A stretch of DNA of 15,487 nt from positions 1 to 15,487 of the forward strand of contig JAAMXP010001055.1 in NCBI GenBank assembly GCA_019693395.1, in the 5' to 3' direction. The notes under the pieces were generated by a model, which saw nothing but the letters and a program-made list of their open reading frames with translations, did no database searches and was not told the DNA's origin. A program made the translations under genes and the position numbers. Shown here piece by piece: positions 8,701-15,487 of this stretch (its first letter is position 1; every line of letters starts with the position of its first letter). The stretch comes from Ettlia oleoabundans. Taxonomy: Eukaryota; Chlorophyta; Chlorophyceae; Chlamydomonadales.

Positions 8701-11357
8701 CGGTACCCCTCCACTGACCCACCCCACCTGATACCCCTGCGCCAGGCTGCGTGCGTGTGACTCAAACACAGTCTGGTTGCGTGTGGGCGGTGCCAGTCGT
8801 ATTGGTATCTTGTACTTGAGGCAGGGGGTCTGGCTCCACAGAAGCGGGATGGAGCCACGCACCTGCCAGTGGGAAAGGAAAGGAAGGAATGGAACACACT
8901 TGGGACTCCAGGAGATATGCACATCCGCCCTAGCCAGCCGTACCCAACCTTTCTTCCTACAGGAGGACTGCCTGTGACTTACCCAGCCAGCCAGCCAGCC
9001 AGCCAGTCACGCAAACTCCGCAGAGACAAACACACGCTAGCCTCTCTGCCGAAACCCGCACTTGCCTGCACAAAAGCCGCCTGCACCTGTCCGCCATCCA
9101 GCGCCACAAGCTGCTCGCTCTCCACAAAGTTCGCAACAGCTGCGTTCAAATCAGCGCCTCGGCGCCACTGGCGGCAGCCCGCACGCTTGGAGGAGCGTCG
9201 CGCGATGAGGGTGATGGTGGCGGTGTGGGTGCGTGCCGCACCCTCCAGCCACACACCGCTGATCTGCCCCACAAAGCCCTGGAACATGGGCGGCACAAAG
9301 CGGTGCATGCCAGCCTCTGCAGGCGTGACAGTGAGGAGAGGGAGCAGGGCAATGAGCAAAGGGAGGGCTGGGGGCAGCGCAGCGGCAGGTTAGCTCACTG
9401 CTGGCACAAAAGCAAAAACACGAGGTGCATACGGCACCAGTTGCAGGACGGTAGCAGCGATGAGCCACAGCCATGCCAAGCCAAGTTGTAATTGTGCGAC
9501 GACCCAGTGAGGGCAGGCAGAACTGGCTCCATCCCCCGGCCTGTCGGTTTGCGGGTTAGAAATCGAAACAGGCAGGACATAGAAGCAGCCAAGCAGAAGG
9601 GGGGTAGAATATTGATGCTGGCAAGTCACGCACCCAGCAGCGGCTGCGCCAGGGCCCTGTTCCAGAAAAAGGCGGGTGCGGCGCGCTGCCACGGCAGCGT
9701 TGTGCTAGCCTTGGGGTCGGCCCGCACAGCCTCGTAGCGCTGCTGACTCAGCGTGGCATCGCCGCCATAGGCGAAGTACAGGCTGCCACCGTACTGCCGG
9801 GGGTCTGTGCCCAACTTGAGCAGGTTGAGGAACCTGGCGGCAGGAAGAGGGTTCGCATGGGGCAGGAGAAAAGTGACTGGAAGGGTGCGTGGTTGGCTGA
9901 GATTGGGCAATGAATGGGGTGGCAAGTGAGCAAACGGGCGGACGCGTGGGCAGCATACCCACAAGCAGGGGCGGGAACCCGAACACGCATGGAGAGGGGC
10001 CAGACACATAGGCATAAGTGCCTCGCAGGTGCGCAGCAGGCAGATTTTGCCGCTGGAGCATATTCCATCAGCACCAAAAAATGGGCAAGTCAAACCCATT
10101 GACGTGAAGTAACAGGCAGAATAAGGCAGGCTGATATGTGACACCCATGCGCTCTCCCACCCACCCACTCACTTGTGATCGCTGGACTTCCACTTGCCGT
10201 TGCGAGTGTCGGCCAGCACCTCAGTGGCAGCGACGCGGTACAGTGGGTGGCCCCTCAGGCGGGCTGCCTGCAGGCGTAAGGCACATGTGGGTGGGTGGGT
10301 GGGTGGGTCGAGGCGTTGGGGGGGAAGAGTAGGTGGCACTGCCACACATGAAGGCGCATCCACGCCTATGAGCTTTTGTGGTGAGGGGAACAGGTGAGTT
10401 CTGGTGTTCAAGATGACAGCTTGCAGCAAACCGGCAGAGGGGCGAAACCGGTGGCTAGGCTCCTGCCACTTGCCACTGTACCAACCAACATTGCCCCAGT
10501 GCCCAAACTAACCGAACAACATGTATGTGCACTCAGCCACGCGTCCACATTAAAAGGGCCCCGTCTTTATACAGGCATACCATCTCAATAGACCACCACC
10601 GCTACCTTACATGGCTTCAGTTACAATACATGCCTATCAAACTCCTCGAAAAATGCTTATATGCTAGAAATTGCCGCTAACCCAAACACCAGAGTCACCA
10701 TTGCCATCACCCACCATCACAAACCCATCACTCGCCTCGCCCCTTCCAATACACATTCAACCCAACACCCACCCACCTCCTCCACTGCAGTTACCACCAC
10801 CAGTGCGGGGCCCGCCTCCAGCCGTGCCAAGCCCAGCACGCCAAACACATCGCTGTAACCCTTGTCCACCTACAAACCACACAAGCGTGAAGGAGATGCT
10901 GGGCGGGCGGGTGGAAGGAGTGGAGGTGCGGCGGTGGTAATGTGATGTGTGATGGTGGGTGGTGGGTGGTGGGTGGGTGGTATCCGGCTGCTCCCCGGCG
11001 GTAGAACTGCACATGGCGGCGGCACGCACAGGGAAGGCCAGCAGAGCCCTGTTCTAGTAATTGTCACCCTGCTGTCTACTGTGAACGTGAGGCTCTCCTG
11101 CTTCAGCATGGCCAAACAAAGAACAAGGGCTGCCTGGCTGCGTGTGGCCTGCCCACTCCACCACTGACCTTTGGGTGTTCTGCCAGTGCTAGTGTGCCGG
11201 TCTCAAGATCGCAGGTCAAAGATGGCCCTGCCACCTCATCCTTCCACACCGGCTGGATTACCACGATGCTGCCCAGCCGCTGCATGCGCATGGTGGGGTA
11301 AAGCTCCAGCACGCTGTCGGCTGCCGTGCCGCCGCTTTGTGCCGCCCTGGTGGTCAT
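5740..11357 (-). CDS. SAC1: SAC1-type phosphoinositide phosphatase, membrane-anchored
   Basis: SAC1 enzymes remove phosphates from phosphoinositides, chiefly PI4P, at ER and Golgi membranes. Exons in order: 11169-11357, 10777-10869, 10173-10267, 9634-9833, 9066-9316, 8728-8862, 8199-8417, 7727-7852, 7272-7361, 6927-6990, 6541-6628, 6264-6343, 5740-6026. They total 1917 bases, 638 residues plus stop, with every junction in phase; human SAC1 has 587. N-terminal Sac domain blocks include [45 protein letters not shown] and FDFHKQC. The CX5R catalytic motif [12 protein letters not shown] is at residues 422-433 (Cys425 codon 7760-7762). [16 protein letters not shown] and [17 protein letters not shown] follow. 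Membrane segments lie at about 556-576 and 598-617, then VDQPQL. An Ala/Gly/Ser-rich insertion (about 345-366) is not in the human protein. No C-terminal dilysine signal is visible. The start codon has an A at -3. Intron 5 is GC-AG. Confidence 0.93.
7975..8012 (+). repeat. G-rich tract within a SAC1 intron
   Basis: Runs of five to eleven G separated by single T bases lie inside the intron between SAC1 exons 7 and 8. Read on the SAC1 strand the tract is C-rich and may help define the acceptor at 7853. The + strand could form a G-quadruplex. Confidence 0.75.
8863..9065 (-). other. GC-AG intron in SAC1
   Basis: On the - strand, exon 5 ends in CAG at 9066 and is followed by GCAAGT, the standard consensus of a GC donor. 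The acceptor CTGGCAG ends at 8863. The junction gives [16 protein letters not shown], matching SFVQTRGSIPVFWSQ of human SAC1 without a gap. The intron also contains a CTGG repeat (8982-9006). Confidence 0.85.
8982..9006 (+). repeat. (CCAG)n tetranucleotide repeat
   Basis: About six tandem copies of CCAG lie inside the GC-AG intron of SAC1. A looser run of the same kind (CCCG, CCAG, CCAA) is at 8665-8695 in the next intron. Confidence 0.85.
10286..10308 (+). repeat. (GTGG)n repeat in a SAC1 intron
   Basis: About five tandem GTGG/GGGT units. On the SAC1 strand this is a CCCA run starting about 18 bases upstream of the acceptor of exon 3 (AG at 10268-10269), so it may serve as part of the 3' splice signal. 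Confidence 0.75.
10953..10980 (+). repeat. GGTGGGT repeat in the first SAC1 intron
   Basis: Repeated GGTGGGT units make a G-rich + strand with several runs of three G. It lies within the intron between SAC1 exons 1 and 2 (10870-11168). Confidence 0.7.
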
Positions 11358-11384
11358 GGTGTGTGCGCTCGCACCCTAAGCCTG

Positions 11385-11657
11385 TTAACGCTGCACGTCG
11401 CTTTTTAAGCTCTCGTGACCGTGTGTGTCTCGGGGCACGCCAGAAGAGCTAACACCAGCCCGCCGCTCGAGGGTGTTGATCGCAAGCGTGCCGGCACGTT
11501 GCACCTGTCGCTGCTGCTGCTTGTCAGACGCCTCGGATGCCAGCAATGCCTGCTGTCTGGGCTTTTTATACAGGCTCTGCCAGCAAATGCCGAGAACGGC
11601 AACACCAGCGCCTACTTGAGCTGCGATCTGGCCCGGGGAAGACTTGCTGTACGCCAT
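11385..11657 (-). CDS. Hypothetical small protein, 90 residues, just upstream of SAC1
   Basis: I do not recognise this ORF. It starts MAYSKSSPGQIAAQ and has a hydrophobic stretch at about residues 10-28 that could be a membrane segment, followed by KKPRQQ and a polar Gln/Arg-rich part (SDKQQQRQVQR) that may be helical. It ends in TAA at 11385-11387, 27 bases before the SAC1 ATG and in the same frame, with a second in-frame stop (TAG) between them. I see no TGTAA on this strand between it and SAC1. It could be the first cistron of a two-ORF transcript, the last exon of an upstream gene, a long upstream ORF in the SAC1 5' UTR, or chance. Its reading is not clearly better than the antisense frame, which is also open. 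Confidence 0.35.
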   Translation of the reverse strand: MAYSKSSPGQIAAQVGAGVAVLGICWQSLYKKPRQQALLASEASDKQQQRQVQRAGTLAINTLERRAGVSSSGVPRDTHGHESLKSDVQR

Positions 11658-12261
11658 GCACCGCTATACCTACATGAGCAGGCGGAAATTTTCTCCTCTG
11701 TTCGAACATGTTCAGTCCCGCCGCACCGCTTTCTAATCGGCCGCCTGCATCCGCCACCTCCACTTGCAGGGTTTCAACCCCTGTTACTATCATTCTTCAT
11801 GTCAAATACGGATTTTTGTGAAGTATATAGCTTGATTGAAAGCTTGCGCCACTTGAATTCGCACCACCTGTCGGAAGGGCTATCTGCTATACAAGCGGAA
11901 TGCTTTGCCGCCACCGCCAGGCTACCTGCGGGGCCGTGGAAGGCTGGGCTGAAGCGTAGGTCTCCTAGGCGCTCAAAGAGGAACCTAAACTCCTGTGCAA
12001 CCTCAGGCCACAGAACCTCTGCTGACTCCATGCTGCCGCTAGCTGCACCCCCTCTCACGTAGCGCTCCGCTGCGGTGGTGCTGCCGCTGCTGGAGTTGCA
12101 GCGGGCTGTTGCTCGGGCAGTTTGGACTGCTTCGTCCGATCAAGCAGCCTGCTCGACACCTTCATACTCGCAGATTGCCAGCCGTACGGCGTCGCCGATC
12201 AGGGCTGTAGCTCTATAGGCCCTAGCGACGCTGCCCCATCCCCGCCCCAGCCTGCGTCCAA
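11658..12261 (-). other. Unassigned stretch with exon-like pieces
   Basis: No gene can be called firmly here. On the - strand one frame at about 11931-12137 reads through plausible residues, including ERYVRGGAASGS and EFRFLFERLGDLRFS, and ends at a possible donor (CCCGCAG/GTAGCC at 11930-11931). An acceptor-like GATGCAG followed by an open frame lies near 11740. I could not chain these into one protein without unusually short introns. Bases 11780-11860 are more AT-rich than the flanks. Confidence 0.25.
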
Positions 12262-12412
12262 GCTGCAGGTGTGGCTGGGCCTCGAGTCCCCTTCCCTATG
12301 TTGGTGCTCGCAGGACTCTTCGCATCAGTGCAACATATCAACTTACTATGGCTATCAGTTGTGCTGTGACGGCAACGCCAGCGGCAGCGGGGTCCCCTTC
12401 ACTAGTTGGCAT
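12262..12412 (-). CDS. Possible start of an unidentified gene (two exon pieces)
   Basis: A possible first exon runs from an ATG at 12412 to 12347 and encodes 22 residues (MPTSEGDPAAAG, then AVTAQLIAI). It ends at a perfect donor, GTAAGT (12341-12346). An acceptor (CACACCTGCAG) ends at 12263. The frame continues in phase past 12262 into lower coordinates, reading LGRRLGRGWGSVARAYRA and then ALIGDAVRLAICEYEG, up to a stop at about 12140. The signal is the textbook intron plus a compatible frame, not homology. No family is recognised and the 3' structure is unclear. Given here as the span I can describe, not as a finished gene. Confidence 0.25.
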
Positions 12413-13050
12413 CGTTGCCACAGCGCTCTTTTGCGTGGAAGTAATGGCGGCGGACGAGCTGGCGTCGTAGTGTTCGCTGTGGCGCAAATCGCGCCATGTC
12501 CTCACAGAGCAGGGACGAGCATGCAGAGGTGGAGGAGCCCAGAAGAGGTGTGAATTGAGGGTAGTGTGTCCTTTCGGGCCGCTACCGGCAAAACAAACTC
12601 CCAAGGATGCACATGCATCCCGGCAGCCTTGTTCAACTGAGGTAACAAAGCGTATATTGGCAAGTTATCTGTAACGTGCACGTTGCCAGATCTCTATGCA
12701 ACCTGTGTGGGGAACTTCCAGGTCTTTGGCCGAAATGCCACAAGGCTACTGGAGGTATGTGCGCGTCACAGCGGCGCTGAGGGGGCACAGGGCGTGGGTA
12801 GTACTGTGAACCACACCGCCCGGCTGCGGCTTGTCTCATAGGCATATAATCAGCGGCTTCGCGAAGCAACAAACACAAAGGGCCACAGCTGGGGCCACCC
12901 GGTTTGCAGGGTTCACCGGTCCGCAGCAGGCCTTTCCAGCACATCAAATCTTGCCAACCTCTGCCCAACCGTGGCGACAGTAGCTCAGGTTTAGGTGTCC
13001 GCCGGGCATGAAAGCATTTTCAGCGGCCGGTTGAACACTAGTTGTAGAAG
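12413..13050 (+). promoter_or_regulatory. Upstream region of phototropin, probable promoter and 5' UTR
   Basis: No convincing coding sequence is visible on either strand; the ORFs present do not resemble known proteins and lack coherent splice structure. The region should hold the phototropin promoter and leader and perhaps a divergent promoter for the - strand transcript(s). A TATAAT element at 12845-12850, about 200 bases before the phototropin ATG, is the only core-promoter-like motif I noticed. Confidence 0.4.
12845..12850 (+). promoter_or_regulatory. Possible TATA element for phototropin
   Basis: TATAAT lies in GC-rich surroundings about 200 bases upstream of the phototropin start. Position and strand suit a core promoter, but a six-base motif is weak evidence alone. 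Confidence 0.25.
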
Positions 13051-15238
13051 ATGGCGCAAGCAGTGAGTTTCTGACGGTCGGCTTGGGCACGAAAACCACC
13101 CCCTTAGCACAACCTAGACTCACCCTCCTCATCCCTTGCGCGCCGCAGGTTGCAGTGCAAGCGCAGCTCACGCGCGCCCTCGCAAAACTCCGCCACACTT
13201 GTAAGCAAGCGCTGCTGCTTGCATGCTAGGGAACAATGCTGCTAGCGTTGGCAGCCCTGTTTTTCTGCGCTGCACCTATGGGGGCTTCGGCAGCACTGAC
13301 TGTCTGACAACCTCCTCGGGCAACCTCCCCTGTATTGCTTAGTCTGTTTGTCACTCGACCACTGCTGAGCTTACCGAGGGCGGAGCTTGAATTATCAACG
13401 GTTGCAGAGCGGTTGTAGGGTTGGGCGGGTGCCTGGCCACCCCACCGTAAACTCCTGTGCCGCAGTGTTTGTTTGCTATATAGTTGGCTCGTCTAGCTTT
13501 AACACCATTGGTCCTTTACCTGACCTAGCACACAATGTTCCCTTCAACCCATGCCCCCCTGCAGTCGTCGTGGCCGATGCTACCATGCCCGACCTGCCGC
13601 TTGTCTTTGCTAGCGAGGGGTGAGCACCCATGGTAGCCTCCCCCACTTATGAGGCAGCGTGTTTGGGCATTAGGGCATGGCTTGATGTTTCTTCCGCTTC
13701 CAGCCCTACTTCACCGGTTCCCTCGGCTGGCAGGGCAGTCCAGCTAGCACATCTCTCATGCCCCAGCCTACCGTGGCCTCCCGCAGGTTTATGCAGATGA
13801 CAGGGTACAGCGTGGACGAGGTTCTGGGGCACAACTGGTGGGTGTGATGGGTGCTCACCTGCACCCCGCCGCTTCCTCTTGTGCTTTGCCTGCGTCCCCA
13901 TGAGCAGTGCTGCTTCCCCAGATGCACTCGTGCCTGCAATATCGCCAATGCCTGCCCATCCTTGTGCTTGCATCCATGCAGCCGCTTCCTGCAAGGGGAG
14001 GGCACTGACCCCAAGGACGTGAAGAAGCTGCGGGACGCCATCCGCAACGGGACTCCCGTCTGCACACGCATCCTCAATTGTGAGTACAGCCCCCCTGCAA
14101 GGGCAGGCCTGCTGCTGGGATACAGCCCAAGATGGTACCTGCTGGTGGTCCGGCTGGCATCAACGCCGCCCTTAGGGCCCTTTCAGCGCAAAGACCAAAG
14201 CTTGACACCTTCCGGCAGACCGCTGCGTGAGCTTACCTGAACCGCACTTAATCTGCTTTCACGCGGCCTGCTGCAGACCGTAAAGACGGCACGCCCTTTT
14301 GGAACCTGCTCACCATGACCCCTATTAGGGATGAGAGTGGGAGAGTCATCAAGTTTGTAGGGGTGCAGGTGGATGTGACCGACAAGACTGAGGGTCAAGC
14401 CTACACAGACTCGACGGAAGTGCCAGTAATAGTGCACTACGACGACAGGTGTGCACTCTTGACTTCATCTTCCTTTGCCCTCCTCAGTTTGCGTCAGCAC
14501 TCCGCCTGCTGCGGTGGAAGGCAAGATGTGCTCTAGGGCCAGGTGGTCCTTAGCTGTGCTGTGCTAGGGAACGGGAGTTGCTGGCATGCAGCATAACACT
14601 GTGCTGCCTTCAGTGCTGTTGCTGTGGGGTCAAACACTTGGCAAGCATGGGCATGCACCAATCCAGCATCCTGTCTTTGGCCAGCAGTGGAGGTGCGGCA
14701 AGTCATATTGTCGGTGTTGAGGTCGGGAGTTGTCCAAATGACGGATCTGGCCCGGCTGCTGTGTCCGCATTCCTGGCCTGCAGGTTGAAGGAGACTGTGG
14801 CCAAGCCCATAGTAGATGATGTGCTGACAGCAGTGCTGGTGGCAGATGGCAAGGAGCCGGTTCGGCTATCACGCGGCACTAACGCCCAGCCCCTGCCACG
14901 TGTGGCACTGGATTTGGCCTCCACCGTGGAGCGCATTCAGTCGGTGAGTCGCACTCAGTCCTATGGTACTAGCACTTGCCAAAGTGGGCCTAGCAGCCTT
15001 ATTTTCTGCTGTGCAGTGCTGAGTGCACAGCCAGCCGTGTTCGTGTGTGCGCATGGCTTGGCACTTGCATCATTGCCAAATGTGCCCAACTCGCATATTT
15101 GGTCGTCCTACAAATTCTATGCGTGCAGAACTTTGTGATATCGGATCCCTCGCTGCCCGATTGCCCCGTCGTTTTTGCCTCCGACCCTTTCCTCAAGCTC
15201 ACCGGCTACCGCAGGGAGGAGGTGCTGGGGCGGAACTG
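13051..15238 (+). CDS. PHOT: Phototropin blue-light receptor, 5' part (LOV1 and start of LOV2)
   Basis: Phototropins are plasma-membrane or flagellar Ser/Thr kinases switched on by blue light through two FMN-binding LOV domains. Exons: 13051-13062, 13149-13200, 13565-13619, 13787-13837, 13982-14079, 14277-14448, 14784-14943, 15129-15238, giving 236 residues and two further bases, all in phase. It starts MAQA-VAVQAQ, then [18 protein letters not shown], close to the Chlamydomonas N-terminus. LOV1 has [20 protein letters not shown] with the photoactive Cys, then the FMN-contact residues in ILNYRKDG, PFWNLL and FVGVQVDV. A linker ([30 protein letters not shown]) leads to LOV2: [19 protein letters not shown], then [12 protein letters not shown] and the first two bases of the Cys codon. 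The rest of LOV2 and the kinase domain are past the window. The start ATG has a purine at -3 and G at +4. Confidence 0.94.
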
Positions 15239-15487
15239 GTGGGTCATATAAGGTGGCTGCTGACACGACAGGCTGACCATCAGCACCACCTGCCTGCCCA
15301 GCCTGCATGCATGCTTGCACCCCCAGATTGGAACTGTAAGCCACCGCCCAGCAACAGGCTGGCTGGTTGGCTGGAAGTACCTTGGCCGTTACCTGTCAGC
15401 TTGTACATACGCCGTGCCCTGGCTTGCTGTGGTCAAATAACAGTTGTAGTTAAACGCCCCGCCCGCCTCTCCCACGCCCCCACGCCC
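15239..15487 (+). other. Phototropin intron running off the window
   Basis: It begins at the donor GTGGGT after the split LOV2 Cys codon. I see no acceptor followed by the expected C-CGC-TTC (Cys-Arg-Phe) continuation before the end, so the next exon should lie past 15487. A CTGG/TTGG-rich patch lies at 15357-15375, and the last ~40 bases are C-rich. Confidence 0.7.

Noticed and set aside
8982..9006. Tandem repeats considered as a CRISPR-like or transposon end
   Set aside because: These are simple tetranucleotide repeats inside an intron, with no spacers, inverted ends or target duplication.
11690..11785. B-box-like GTTCGA and GGTTTCAACCCC, considered as a tRNA gene
   Set aside because: No matching A box, acceptor stem or cloverleaf could be built around them.
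11415..12062. + strand ORF of 215 codons between SAC1 and phototropin
   Set aside because: No recognisable motif; it runs antisense to the small - strand ORF and shows no coherent splice sites. Probably chance.
13132..13200. - strand reading with a plausible look ([15 protein letters not shown]) ending at a GTGAGT donor
   Set aside because: It is the reverse of phototropin exon 2, whose + reading ([11 protein letters not shown]) is fixed by homology and by in-phase splicing.
13387..13564. Continuous ORF leading into the first LOV1 residues, or a small exon ending in LQSG
   Set aside because: The residues before 13565 do not match phototropin, and the 13149-13200 exon gives the exact family sequence with a better donor.

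Overview
This is nuclear DNA from a green alga, almost certainly a chlorophyte. The signs are GC-rich coding sequence, genes cut into many exons by introns of roughly 70-500 bases with strong CTGCAG-type acceptors, TGTAA poly(A) signals (the chlorophyte form) at gene ends, a nuclear gene for a plastid ribosomal protein with a transit peptide, and a phototropin very like the Chlamydomonas protein. I reconstructed exons by eye from splice sites, reading phase and remembered family sequences. No alignment or transcript data were available.

Layout. (1) 280-3934, + strand: the C-terminal ~660 residues of the AP-2 adaptor alpha subunit (end of trunk, hinge, ear), seven exons; the 5' part lies before the window. 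(2) 4246-4811, +: plastid ribosomal protein uS17 (RPS17), two exons. (3) 5740-11357, - strand: a complete SAC1-type phosphoinositide phosphatase, 13 exons and 638 residues, with the catalytic [12 protein letters not shown] motif and two C-terminal membrane segments. RPS17 and SAC1 meet tail to tail, with poly(A) signals about 100 bases apart. (4) 11385-12412, -: unassigned. It holds a 90-residue ORF with a membrane-like segment ending only 27 bases before the SAC1 start codon, and further upstream exon-like pieces joined by one textbook intron. (5) 13051-15238, +: the 5' part of phototropin (LOV1, linker, first part of LOV2), eight exons; the rest, including the kinase domain, lies past the window end.

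The genes look like ordinary neighbours in a compact algal genome and not a pathway cluster. AP-2 alpha and SAC1 both deal with membrane phosphoinositides and trafficking, but nothing here shows they are linked. The most unusual points are two GC-AG introns supported by homology, introns at the same place and phase in LOV1 and LOV2 that split the photoactive cysteine codon, endocytic-type peptide motifs in the alpha-adaptin hinge, and a possible two-ORF transcript at the SAC1 5' end. I found no mobile element, CRISPR array, tRNA or rRNA.
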